From Pseudomonas frederiksbergensis (GTDB taxonomy: Bacteria > Pseudomonadota > Gammaproteobacteria > Pseudomonadales > Pseudomonadaceae): a stretch of 64,000 bases of DNA. The notes under the pieces were generated by a model. That model had not been told where the DNA came from. It searched no databases and saw only the letters and a list, made by a program, of their open reading frames with translations. Each line of letters opens with the position of its first letter. Positions within the stretch are counted from its first letter, which is position 1. Positions 1-8,407 of the stretch are shown one piece after another. The stretch is from the NCBI RefSeq assembly GCF_003732665.1, contig NZ_MOBP01000021.1, positions 175,976-239,975 of the forward strand, given 5' to 3'. Both the position numbers and the translations under genes were made by a program.

Positions 1-582
1 ATCACCGAGCGGTTGTCGACGTTGCTGGGCAAGCCGATTGTGCAGAAAGTGATTTTTGAACCCGAGGTGGACCTGAATTCTCCCGCCTTCCAGGGCATCA
101 AGGCCTTGATCGATTTGGCCACGGGGACCGAGTTCGACTTGCTGATCAACGCCGGCACGCTGATGCCGTCGCGCCTGCGGGAGATGTTGGTGGACGCGGT
201 GCTGGAAGCCTGGCCGCACAACTTCACCCAAGCCCTGCGCCGCCCTGCCCCGCAGATTGCGCCACGGCATGTGAAGTTGGCGGTGGAGTACATCCGGGAG
301 CATGCGGATAATTTGATCAGCGGCACGGAGCTGGCGCGGCTGAGCAACGTCAGCCAGCGTGCGTTGCAGGATGGGTTTCGGCGGTTTGTCGGGATGTCGA
401 TTGTGGCGTATCAGCGCCAGGTGCGGTTGGAGCGGGCCTACGATGCGCTTGTAGACGACGCCGCCACCTCCGTGACCGAAGTGGCCCTGCGATATGGCTT
501 CAGCAATGTCGGCCGGTTTTGCCAGTACTTCCAGAATGCCTACGGTGTCAGCCCGGCGGATGTCAAAAACCGTCGGCGCTGA
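1..582 (+). CDS. AraC-family transcriptional regulator, 5' end outside window
   Basis: The reading frame is open to the first base of the window, so only the C-terminal part (about 193 residues) is present. The last 100 residues form the AraC/XylS DNA-binding domain with two helix-turn-helix units: the first around ISGTELARLSNVSQRALQ, the second around VTEVALRYGFSNVGRFCQYF, followed by the family's closing pattern YGVSPADVK. The visible upstream part would be the end of a ligand-sensing domain. Members of this family are usually transcription activators of nearby catabolic or stress genes, but the target is probably left of the window. The gene is followed directly by a REP cluster and not by a co-directional gene. 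Family assignment is secure; the ligand and target are unknown. Confidence 0.9.
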   Translation: MTERLSTLLGKPIVQKVIFEPEVDLNSPAFQGIKALIDLATGTEFDLLINAGTLMPSRLREMLVDAVLEAWPHNFTQALRRPAPQIAPRHVKLAVEYIREHADNLISGTELARLSNVSQRALQDGFRRFVGMSIVAYQRQVRLERAYDALVDDAATSVTEVALRYGFSNVGRFCQYFQNAYGVSPADVKNRRR

Positions 583-596
583 CACCGCAAAACCAA

Positions 597-1044
597 TGTG
601 GGAGCGGGCTTGCTCGCGAAGGCGTCGTGTCAGTCGACATTGATGCTGGCTGACAGTCCGCTTTCGCGAGCAAGCCCGCTCCCACAAGGGGATTGGCGCA
701 AATCCATTGTGGGAGTGAGCCTGCTCGCGAAAGCGGTGTGTCAGGCAATGTAGTTTTTGACCGTGCCATCGCCTTCGCGAGCAGGCTCGCTCCCACAGGG
801 GGCCGGTGTCGGGCGCACTACCCGCGAACAACACCAAACCAATGTGGGAGTGAGCTTGCTCACGATGGCGGTGTGTCAGTCGACATCAATGCTGCATGTG
901 CCGGCCTCTTCGCGGGCAAGCCACGCTCCCACAGGGGGATTGGCGCAAAACCAATGTGGGAGCGGGCTTGCTCGCGAAGGCATCGTGTCAGTCGACATTG
1001 ATACTGGCTGACAGTCCGCTTTCGCGAGCAAGCCCGCTCCCACA
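597..1044. repeat. Cluster of four REP doublets
   Basis: Four inverted pairs of the Pseudomonas REP sequence lie head to tail at about 597-686, 708-797, 843-933 and 955-1044. Each starts TGTGGGAG(C/T)G(A/G)GC and ends with the reverse complement. The first and fourth are nearly identical, including the inner spacer, so one is probably a recent duplicate. They fill the 496-bp gap between the AraC gene and the convergent phosphatase gene. The short reading frames that cross this stretch are REP translations, not genes. Confidence 0.95.
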
Positions 1045-1078
1045 GGGGATGGGTGTTTGCAGGGCCATCCTGCCTCCA

Positions 1079-2998
1079 TCAGAACAGATAGCTGGCCTTG
1101 AGCCCGCCACTGAAACCATGGCTATTGCCCCCGCCACTGGCGCCGACTTCGGCCCCCACGCTCAGCGCCCCCAGGTTGGCCATAAGGTTGACCCCACCCG
1201 TGAACTGATCGCGATTATCGAACGCCGCACGCTGTTCAATATCCAGCCCCAACAAGTGACCTTCGCTGTCGACGGTGTGATCGCCCAGCACACGCTCGTA
1301 ACCCACCTCGACACCCGGCACCAGGTTCCACGCGCCCATGCCGATCGGTGCGAAAGAAGCTTTCAGGTTGGCCACGGCGCTACGACGGGTGGCCTGGATG
1401 CCATCGACATCCAGGGCCAGTTCGCTGCCCTTTTCCTGGAAGCCCGACAGGTCCAGCCGGCTGACGCGCACGCCGAGGCTCGGCTCAAGGATCATGTTAC
1501 TGACCGGCATGCGATAGCCCAGCGCCAGGGTGGCGCCGGTGAGGTTGCCATGGCTGTTGCCCTTGGCTGAACCGAGTCCGCCGCCGAGGTCGCGTTTGCT
1601 GTCGTAGTCGAGCCAACCGGCGTTAACGTCCGCATCCACAAACAAGCCGCGCTCCAGACTGTCCAGCGCGTAACGTGCGCCGACGGAGAAGAACGTCAGG
1701 TCAGTATCCGCCTCGCCACCCGCCCCGCCGACGTTGCCCCGGCTGTAGCCGAAACCGGCATGGCCGCTGAGTTGTTCGGAGAAGCGCTGGGTCAGGCCGA
1801 CCATCAGCCCCTGACTGTGCTCATTACTGCTGTCGGCATGGGACGAACCGTCGGTGCCCAGATAGCCCGCCAGCGCGGTGCTCCACAACCGGTATTGGCC
1901 GACCTTGAGGTCGGTGCCGCTGCTGAACGGCGCGGCGGCTTGATCAATCATCGCCCCTTGGCGCAGCAGATAACTCGCGGCATCCGCATGCACCTGCCCG
2001 CCGACGGTGGATTCGACTCCGCCGAGGGTGCCGGCATCAATGGCCGATTGCAGGTAATAGTTGTAGGCGCTGTAGGTGCCGGACAGGTTGCTGTTCTGCA
2101 ATTGCTGCAACAACTGCGCACCGGCGGCGGCGTTGCCGATCAGGCCGGCCTGACCCGGAAGGCTGTTGTACTCGACCATTTTGCCGCGCAGCACGTAGAG
2201 GGTTTCCTGGGACAGACCCAGGCCTTGCTTGAGGTAGTTGTCCATGCTGCCGTACTGCGCGGCGACCTGATCCAGGCCCGCTTGCAAGTAACTGGCCTCG
2301 ACCCCGAGCAACGGTGCATAGATCGCTGCCATGCTCGCCGGCATCGCCGCCAAAGTCGCCTTCATCCGCGCAGCGGTGTAGTCGTTGGTCGCCAGGTAGT
2401 TGCTCATGATCGTGGCGCTATCGACCCCGGCAATGCTCAACAACACGGCGGCGGTCCAACCGGTGCGGTCCTTGCCAGCGGTGCAATGGAACAATTGCGC
2501 GCCATCGACACTGGCCAGTTCATTGAACAACTTGGTGAACTGCCCGCGCATCCCCGCATCGCTGACGAATGCGCGGTTGGTCTGCTGCATCATGGCGATG
2601 GCATCGGCGGCGCTGGTGAATGAGACCGTGGTGATGTTCGAGCCGGACGTGGTGCTGCCGATGATGTCGATGTTCTCGTAGGTCGCGCCGGTGAGCATGG
2701 TGTCGGGGGTGCCGGCAATCTCGCTTGGCGTGCGCAGGTCGTAGACAGCCTTGATGCCGAGGCTGTTCAACGTGGCCAGGTCCGCCGCCGATGGGGTCAG
2801 CGCATTGGAGCGGTAGAACACGCCGCTGCGCATCGTGCCGTCGTTGGCGGTGGAATAGGCGGTGGTGGTGCCGGCCAGATCACGAAAATTGTCGATGCTG
2901 CGCAGGCGCGGGGTATCGAGGGGGGTGGTCTCGGCAGCCTGGGCAGCGGCGATGGACAGGCTCAAAACGGATAGCGAACACAGAAGACGTTGAAACAC
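1079..2998 (-). CDS. Autotransporter with tyrosine-phosphatase passenger domain
   Basis: The 639-residue protein has a signal peptide ending near AAAQAAE. A passenger of the Y_phosphatase3 type follows: an N-terminal NFRDLAG motif, then the CX5R catalytic loop in HCTAGKDRTG at about residue 170. The C-terminal 270 residues look like an autotransporter beta-barrel, ending YLF with a terminal aromatic residue. The protein should place a phosphatase on or outside the outer membrane. The start is GTG at 2998, with AGG in GAGGCTGCCCC just upstream. Catalytic Cys, Asp and Arg of the loop are present, so activity is plausible; whether the substrate is a phosphoprotein or a phospholipid cannot be told. 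The gene stands alone, convergent with the AraC gene. Confidence 0.88.
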   Translation of the reverse strand: MFQRLLCSLSVLSLSIAAAQAAETTPLDTPRLRSIDNFRDLAGTTTAYSTANDGTMRSGVFYRSNALTPSAADLATLNSLGIKAVYDLRTPSEIAGTPDTMLTGATYENIDIIGSTTSGSNITTVSFTSAADAIAMMQQTNRAFVSDAGMRGQFTKLFNELASVDGAQLFHCTAGKDRTGWTAAVLLSIAGVDSATIMSNYLATNDYTAARMKATLAAMPASMAAIYAPLLGVEASYLQAGLDQVAAQYGSMDNYLKQGLGLSQETLYVLRGKMVEYNSLPGQAGLIGNAAAGAQLLQQLQNSNLSGTYSAYNYYLQSAIDAGTLGGVESTVGGQVHADAASYLLRQGAMIDQAAAPFSSGTDLKVGQYRLWSTALAGYLGTDGSSHADSSNEHSQGLMVGLTQRFSEQLSGHAGFGYSRGNVGGAGGEADTDLTFFSVGARYALDSLERGLFVDADVNAGWLDYDSKRDLGGGLGSAKGNSHGNLTGATLALGYRMPVSNMILEPSLGVRVSRLDLSGFQEKGSELALDVDGIQATRRSAVANLKASFAPIGMGAWNLVPGVEVGYERVLGDHTVDSEGHLLGLDIEQRAAFDNRDQFTGGVNLMANLGALSVGAEVGASGGGNSHGFSGGLKASYLF

Positions 2999-3193
2999 GG
3001 GGCAGCCTCATTGAAAACGCGTTGGGCTGCCCACTATCTGTAACGAAGTGCGACCGAATATGACAAATTGCCGTCGAGTGCAAATCCCTGCGCGATGGGT
3101 CCGTGGCGTTCGTTTTCTGTCCGTGGGACCGTTCGCGGCTGGCCGTTGACTCCGGGGCGCCAATGTACGGCAGTTCACCAAGGCGTTTTCTGA

Positions 3194-4042
3194 CTACAAC
3201 CGAAAGTACTGCTGCATCGCCTGGGCCAGCAGATTCACCGCTTCATCATCCAGGGATGACGGCGCGCGCATGAACACCACTTCATGCTCCGGTATGACCG
3301 GCAAGCCATCGAGAATCTGCATGTGCTCCGTGACCATGGCGCGGTCAATCAGGCTGATCGCCAGCCCCGCTTCCACGCACGCCTTGACCGCTTGGTTGGA
3401 CGGACTTTCCAGCACCACTCGCGTCCGGCGGCCGCTCAGCTTCAGCGACTCCATCATCGCTTGCCGATAAGGGCATTGCGCCGCGTGCACGGCCAGTGGC
3501 AGCGGGTCCATCGAGGCCAGCGCTTTGCTGATCGGCCCGACCCAGACCGGGGTGGTGGCGACAAGCACTTGCGCCTCCATTTGCCCGGCGGGTTGGGCAA
3601 TCACGGCAGCCTGCAATTTGCCGCGCTGAACCAGCTCGCGCAGCGCGTAGCTGGGCGCGGTCTTCAGTTCCAGTACCACGTTGGGCCATGCGGCGATGAA
3701 GGTCGGCAGGATGTCGCGGATCACATGAGTGGCGTATTCATCCGGCACACCCAGGGTAATGCGTCCCGCCAGATGGGTGCCATGCAGATCGGCCAGCACC
3801 CGGTCGTGCGTGCTCAGCAATTCGGTCGTCGACAGCAGCAGGCGCTTGCCCAGGGCGGTCAGGGAAACGGACTGATTGTCACGATTCAACAAGCGCCCGC
3901 CCGCCACCGCTTCCAGGCGCTGGATATGCACGCTCACCGCCGCCGGACTTTTATGCAACTGCTCGGCCGCCGCACTGAATTTTCCGATCCGCGCCACGGC
4001 GTGAAACGTTCGGACCAGCTCGATATCGAGGATCGCTGTCAT
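3194..4042 (-). CDS. LysR-family transcriptional regulator
   Basis: The 282-residue protein has an N-terminal winged helix-turn-helix (residues 5-65, with FSAAAEQLHKSPAAVSVHIQ) and a LysR substrate-binding domain (about 90-280, beginning GRITLGVPDEY). Length and layout are normal for the family. It is transcribed divergently from the EamA exporter gene, with 74 bp between the starts. That arrangement is typical of a LysR protein that controls its neighbour and itself, so the exporter is the likely target (inference). The start ATG is preceded by GTTGGAATC, a weak ribosome site. Confidence 0.93.
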   Translation of the reverse strand: MTAILDIELVRTFHAVARIGKFSAAAEQLHKSPAAVSVHIQRLEAVAGGRLLNRDNQSVSLTALGKRLLLSTTELLSTHDRVLADLHGTHLAGRITLGVPDEYATHVIRDILPTFIAAWPNVVLELKTAPSYALRELVQRGKLQAAVIAQPAGQMEAQVLVATTPVWVGPISKALASMDPLPLAVHAAQCPYRQAMMESLKLSGRRTRVVLESPSNQAVKACVEAGLAISLIDRAMVTEHMQILDGLPVIPEHEVVFMRAPSSLDDEAVNLLAQAMQQYFRL

Positions 4043-4116
4043 GATTCCAACTTCGTGAAGGACTGCTGCAGTTTATTTTGATTTATTAGATTAGTCGGGT
4101 TTCGTAGCCTGTGGCA

Positions 4117-5094
4117 ATGAACCAGCCCCTACCGATTGTCTGCCCACCACAAGCCGCACCCGATTGGCGCCGGACGATGCCCCTGCCCGTGCTCGAAGTG
4201 GCATTGCTGCTGACCTGGAGCTCAGGGTTCGTCGGCGCACGCTTCTCAATCGATTACGCCCCCGCGTTGCTGGTGGTGTTCTGGCGCTGTGTGGTGGTCA
4301 CGCTCCTGCTGTTGCCCTTCGTCGCCAAGTCATTGCGCCGAGCCTCCCTGCCCACGCTGCTGAAAAATGCCGGCATCGGCCTGCTGGCCATGGCGGGTTA
4401 CCTGGCCGGCGTCATCCAGGGCATCGCCCTCGGTGTACCGGCGGGCCTGGCCGCGCTGTTTGCCGACTTGTTGCCGATGGGCATGGCGTTGCTCGCAGCG
4501 GTGGTGCTCGGGCAACGATTGGCCTGGCAAGTCTGGGCCGGGCTGGTCATCGGTTTGGTCGGGGTTGTGGTGGTAACCCATGGCGCGTTGGCCTGGGGGG
4601 ATGCGCCCTTATGGGCGTACGGCCTGCCATTGCTGGGCATGCTGTCGCTGGCCGTGGCGACCCTGTGGCAGAAGCGTTTGCCCGCGTCGCAATCGTTGGA
4701 TCTGCTGCCCAACCTGTGGCTGCAATGCTGCGTTTCGAGTATCGCCTTCGCCATTGCCGAGGGCACTCAGGGCAGCCTCGCGCCGATCCCCAGCACCGGG
4801 TTCGCATTGAGCGTGTTGTGGACGGTGGGGTTGTCGACCCTGGGCGGGTATGGGCTCTACTGGATATGCCTGCGTCGCGCCACGGCCACCCGGGTTGCCA
4901 GCGTTTTGTACCTGAGCCCGCCGATTACCATGCTCTGGGCCTGGGCGATGTTCGACGAGCCGCTGTCGTGGCAGATGGCGCTGGGAATGCTGGTGTCCGG
5001 GATCGGGATCTGGCTGGTGGTGCGGGCCGAGGCTCGGACGGGCCAGCAGCCAAAAGCCCCCAGGGTCAAGCGTTCTCATCACCCGAGCGCGTAA
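4117..5094 (+). CDS. DMT-superfamily (EamA) exporter
   Basis: The 325-residue inner-membrane protein has about ten hydrophobic helices in two repeated halves, as in EamA/RhaT drug-metabolite transporters. The first half opens with LLLTWSSGFVGARFSIDYAP, the characteristic first-helix motif, and the second repeat runs from about residue 160 to 305. Such proteins usually export amino acids or other small metabolites; the substrate is not readable here. An in-frame GTG lies at 4111, but the ATG at 4117 is taken as the start. It is divergent from the LysR gene, and its 3' end overlaps the convergent GNAT gene by 29 bp. Confidence 0.9.
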   Translation: MNQPLPIVCPPQAAPDWRRTMPLPVLEVALLLTWSSGFVGARFSIDYAPALLVVFWRCVVVTLLLLPFVAKSLRRASLPTLLKNAGIGLLAMAGYLAGVIQGIALGVPAGLAALFADLLPMGMALLAAVVLGQRLAWQVWAGLVIGLVGVVVVTHGALAWGDAPLWAYGLPLLGMLSLAVATLWQKRLPASQSLDLLPNLWLQCCVSSIAFAIAEGTQGSLAPIPSTGFALSVLWTVGLSTLGGYGLYWICLRRATATRVASVLYLSPPITMLWAWAMFDEPLSWQMALGMLVSGIGIWLVVRAEARTGQQPKAPRVKRSHHPSA

Positions 5095-5500
5095 ACGAAT
5101 ACCGATCGATATCCGTCCTGAGCTGCCAACCCTGACTGCGCCAGTAATCAGCCGCCAGTGCATTGGTCTTGAAAACGTCGAGATGACATTTAAGTATCCC
5201 GTGTCGCTCAAGACTCGACAGACAGCGTTCGACCAATGCCTTGGCGATGCCTTGCCGCCGAAACTGAGGCAGCACCACCAAATGCTGCAAATACCCCCGA
5301 CGCCCGTCGTGACCGCACATCACGCACCCGCCAAGCCCCGCTTCAACCTCAACGACGAAGCTCATCCCGGGGTTGCGCGCCAGGTATTTCGCGGTCGATT
5401 CACGAGAGTCGGCATCACGCAACGAGACGCCTGGCGTGCGCTTCATCAGGTCGATCACGGCATCGTAATCGTCCAGGGTCATGACACGGATATTGAACAT
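5066..5500 (-). CDS. GNAT-family N-acetyltransferase
   Basis: The 144-residue protein covers one complete GNAT fold. The acetyl-CoA pyrophosphate loop is in VLPQFRRQGIAKAL (about residues 77-90), following the beta-4 strand with GYLQHLVV. The C-terminal part with ALAADYWRSQGW is typical of small-molecule or peptide acetyltransferases. The substrate is unknown. The gene converges on the EamA exporter gene and overlaps its last 29 bp, so the two are probably not co-regulated. Confidence 0.9.
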   Translation of the reverse strand: MFNIRVMTLDDYDAVIDLMKRTPGVSLRDADSRESTAKYLARNPGMSFVVEVEAGLGGCVMCGHDGRRGYLQHLVVLPQFRRQGIAKALVERCLSSLERHGILKCHLDVFKTNALAADYWRSQGWQLRTDIDRYSFTRSGDENA

Positions 5501-5617
5501 GGGTTGAGCCCCGTTAACTCACAGAGCCGGCAGGCTAGCAGAAGCCGCAGCGTTGCTGCCATCATCGGCGGATGGCAGTGAATGCCTTCGACAGCCGCCC
5601 GCCAGGAAAGGCCAATA

Positions 5618-5995
5618 ATGAACAATCATGCGACGCGCTACGGGCTATGGGTTTTGGCACTCTCCGCACTGAGCCAACCCGCGCAGGCCTCCACATGGCA
5701 AATTTGCAGGATGGATGTTCGCATCACTGAGGTGGTGAAACGTCCCTATCCGCAACTCCAGGCGCAGATCCTGAAAATCACTCCGGCCTCGGCCACGGTC
5801 GAATGTCCAGAGGTCGGGACGACGCTCACATTCACCCCGGAAACCACCGACTACCAGGCCCCACTCCCGCGCCGACAGTGGCCCGGGAAAGGGCAGTCGG
5901 TGCGGGTGGATTACCGGTATCTGGACGGCATCTGCAAAGGCGATGGCAATGACTATGCGTGTCGTATCAAACACTATCCGCTGGTCGATCGATAA
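5618..5995 (+). CDS. Secreted/periplasmic protein of unknown function
   Basis: The 125-residue product starts with a signal peptide ending AQAS near residue 25, so it is probably periplasmic. The mature part has four cysteines, which could form two disulphides. A longer reading frame opens at 5582, but the ATG at 5618 has a good ribosome site, AGGAAAGG at 5604-5611, and leaves a clean signal peptide. I do not recognise the family. It stands alone between the divergent GNAT gene and a convergent lipoprotein gene. Confidence 0.75.
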   Translation: MNNHATRYGLWVLALSALSQPAQASTWQICRMDVRITEVVKRPYPQLQAQILKITPASATVECPEVGTTLTFTPETTDYQAPLPRRQWPGKGQSVRVDYRYLDGICKGDGNDYACRIKHYPLVDR

Positions 5996-6031
5996 CGCTC
6001 AGTTTTACTGCGGACAACTGACCGTTCGCGA

Positions 6032-7405
6032 TTATTGCGCCGCCTTAAGCGTGTTCACCTGAACCAAGAGCTTGGACGAATCAGAGGTTTCCACAAACAA
6101 GTCATAGGCTTCCAGATACAGGTACGTGGTCGTTGCATTCAGCCCGTTGTTGGCGAAGCACGTTACGGCGCGCGCCGTCCCTTGCAGCGAGGCGACTTTC
6201 TGTGTGGCCGGAAACGGTTCACCCACCGAACATTCGAAACGTTGCACGAACGGTTTGCCGGCGCGGTCGGTAAAGCGTTTGCTGTAAGCAATGGGATTCC
6301 CGGGTTTGAGGGTTTGCCAATTGCCATCCAGGTCAATGCCGTTGAGCGTGCTCGATTGAGCGATTTCTCCAGCGCGCTGAGCGCTGGTCGAGGCCAGTTC
6401 GATCAACCCGCGCCAGCGGATGCTCACCTGCTCGCGACCCAAGGCGCCCGTCGCTTGCTGACGCCATAAACCACGGGCCGGGCCCGGTTGCAGATACAGG
6501 TCCAATGGACTGTCCTTGATCACGGCGAGCGGCATCATGGGCGAGGACGCGCTGTACGAGAATTGCAAATGGCTGAGCGTGTGGGTGGGTTGTCCCTGGG
6601 GCAATGCGCTGACGTTTGCCAGCAGTGGTGCCGCAATCTCTGGCGTTTGCAGGGTCGGTGGCAATTTTTTCCGCTCGAGGGGTGCGGCGAGTTGCGCCAG
6701 GTTGGCGGGTTCGGCGCACACGGCCGCGATCAGACGAGTGCGTTGGTCTTTGTCCAAGGCGCTGTCCAGCGGCTGAACGGGTGGCGGCAGCAGCGCCTGG
6801 CCGTTCAGGCGATAAACCAGGCGGGTGCTGGCCTGGCGGGCCGTGCAATCGACTTCGACTCGCTCCAATTGTCGGTCGTAGGGCTTGCCTTCGGTTTCAT
6901 CCAGACGGGTGCGGCCGTAGTCGATGCCCGCCCAAATCCCACGTCGAGCATTCGTGGTGCCCAGGGTGCCCGCGTCCACTAACACGCTGTCTTCACCGTC
7001 GCCCGGAAGCTGCCTCCAACTGCTGTCTTTCACCGCTTGGCACAACTGCGGGGCCATGTTCCGCGCAGAGTCTGCCGGCAGGTAATAAGCACTGGTCCAT
7101 TCCTTGGCGCGACGGTACTCCATGGCCAGTTTCGCCGAATCGCAGAGGGCGAAAAGACGAACCTGGTTGGCCGGTTCGGTGCCTTGAGCCGGGACGTTCA
7201 GTGTCAGCAAGGCCGTTTGGCCGAGTTTGATCGTGGTATCCAACGGCAACGGTTGCGTTTGTATACGGGCCGTCATGGCCTGGTTCTGGACCTGATGCTC
7301 GGCAGCGACCCGCTTGTAGTAGTCGGCCATTCCATTGCCGTGCAAGGCACAACCCGACAGGGTCACAGCGAAGGCGGCGCCCGCCAGACGAGAAAGTAAA
7401 TTCAC
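6032..7405 (-). CDS. Large lipoprotein of unknown function
   Basis: The frame opens at 7441, but the best start is GTG at 7405, with AAGGAG nine bases upstream, giving 457 residues. It begins with a lipoprotein signal whose lipobox LSGC places the lipidated Cys at residue 19. The mature part has no motif I recognise. Repeated conserved Cys pairs such as LFALCDSAK and VEVDCTARQ suggest several beta-rich units stabilised by disulphides. Position +2 after the Cys is Ala, so outer-membrane sorting is likely. It has no obvious partner nearby. Confidence 0.75.
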   Translation of the reverse strand: MNLLSRLAGAAFAVTLSGCALHGNGMADYYKRVAAEHQVQNQAMTARIQTQPLPLDTTIKLGQTALLTLNVPAQGTEPANQVRLFALCDSAKLAMEYRRAKEWTSAYYLPADSARNMAPQLCQAVKDSSWRQLPGDGEDSVLVDAGTLGTTNARRGIWAGIDYGRTRLDETEGKPYDRQLERVEVDCTARQASTRLVYRLNGQALLPPPVQPLDSALDKDQRTRLIAAVCAEPANLAQLAAPLERKKLPPTLQTPEIAAPLLANVSALPQGQPTHTLSHLQFSYSASSPMMPLAVIKDSPLDLYLQPGPARGLWRQQATGALGREQVSIRWRGLIELASTSAQRAGEIAQSSTLNGIDLDGNWQTLKPGNPIAYSKRFTDRAGKPFVQRFECSVGEPFPATQKVASLQGTARAVTCFANNGLNATTTYLYLEAYDLFVETSDSSKLLVQVNTLKAAQ

Positions 7406-7642
7406 AGCAAACAGCTCCTTGGCGCGCCCGCCATTCATCACGGTGGCGGGTGCGTAATTTATGGGTTAACGATGTTTAAGGTTATTGCGATGCGGCCGAG
7501 ACAGTGGTTCGTTGGGCTCGACAGCCAGGCACTGTCGAGACCACTGCATTTACGGTTTTGAAGAGGGGAATTCATGGACGGTCCTTCGTCATTTTTTGAA
7601 TATCAAGGCCAGTCGGATCGGCTTCACAACCAGCGCGGTCCT

Positions 7643-7672
7643 TTGTCTGATGCAGGCCCTATGGCATATAGT
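7643..7672 (+). promoter_or_regulatory. Candidate sigma-70 promoter for the 7777 lipoprotein gene
   Basis: TTGTCT at 7643-7648 and TATAGT at 7667-7672 are separated by 18 bp, a fair match to the -35 and -10 consensus. They lie about 100 bp upstream of the lipoprotein start. This is prediction from sequence alone. Confidence 0.35.
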
Positions 7673-7776
7673 ATCAATACGCCATCAACTGCGCATACCC
7701 AGGATTCGGGCAGCCATGCCCAAACCCAAACACAACAAATGCCATTGACCTTTTAGGGAAATAACAGGTTTTACTG

Positions 7777-8238
7777 ATGAAAAAGATCTTCCTGCCGTTT
7801 GTCATTGCAGTACTCAGCCTGCAAGGTTGTGCCGAAATGCCCGCGTACTCCAACGTCGATCCCGCCAGCGCCGGTGACGAGTCGCGTTATACCGTGGTCG
7901 AAACCGATACTTATGCGGGCAGGCCCCAGCGCCACTGGGCGGATATGCAGCCGAACCTGAACATCATCAAGATCAACGACGAAAAAGTCGGCAACATCCC
8001 GTTCTCCACGTACTACTACAAGAACGACTCCCCGCAGCGTGCGGTGCTGAAGCCGGGCACTTACGTCATTCAACTGGAATACCGGTTGCCCAGTCATTTC
8101 CTGTTTGCGGACCTGAAGTTCGACGGCAAACCCGGCCAGAAAATAATGGCACGCTCAAGATACGTGGGCCTCAATCGACTGGAAGTATGGCTGGAAGATA
8201 CAGCCACCGGTGATGTGGTAAGCACCCGGGAGAACTAG
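7777..8238 (+). CDS. Small lipoprotein of unknown function
   Basis: The 153-residue protein has a classical lipoprotein signal (MKKIFLPFVIAVLSLQGC), with the lipidated Cys at residue 18. The mature part contains RAVLKPGTYVIQLEYRL, a pattern seen in small immunoglobulin-like or PEGA-like envelope proteins in which a lysine-proline-glycine turn introduces a beta strand. I infer an envelope-anchored beta-sandwich protein; the function is not recognised. No partner gene is adjacent on the same strand, since proP begins 169 bp later after an AT-rich repeat remnant. Confidence 0.8.
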   Translation: MKKIFLPFVIAVLSLQGCAEMPAYSNVDPASAGDESRYTVVETDTYAGRPQRHWADMQPNLNIIKINDEKVGNIPFSTYYYKNDSPQRAVLKPGTYVIQLEYRLPSHFLFADLKFDGKPGQKIMARSRYVGLNRLEVWLEDTATGDVVSTREN

Positions 8239-8250
8239 CCGATAAACGAT

Positions 8251-8301
8251 AAGGAACGATAAGGGGACTGATTTATTTATCCCTTATTTATTTATCCCTA
8301 A
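8251..8301. repeat. AT-rich GATAAGGGG repeat, related to the 15589 element
   Basis: The stretch contains AACGATAAGG twice and ATTTATTTATCCCT twice in direct succession. Its core AAGGGGACTGATTTATTT differs by one base from the arm of the perfect inverted repeat at 15589-15676. It looks like a decayed copy of the same repeat family. Confidence 0.6.
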
Positions 8302-8407
8302 AAAAGCCGGCGATCAGTGAATTATTCAGCGTCCCCACGTATCTGACCCAAAGAGCGCATGCCATTAAAACAAGGGCATCGACAGGATCAGGGACAGAGT
8401 AATTCGC

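Noticed and set aside
563..1079. Several frames of 67-224 codons between the AraC and phosphatase genes
   Set aside because: They translate REP doublets (for example WERACSRR and SRASPLP patterns recur in many frames).
1760..2623. 287-codon plus-strand frame opposite the phosphatase gene
   Set aside because: It is a shadow frame in GC-rich sequence; the minus-strand product has clear domains and a signal peptide.
7574..7756. 60-codon frame before the 7777 lipoprotein gene, with AGAGGGG upstream
   Set aside because: The product is low in complexity and Gln-rich, third positions are not GC-biased, and a candidate promoter for the next gene lies inside it.
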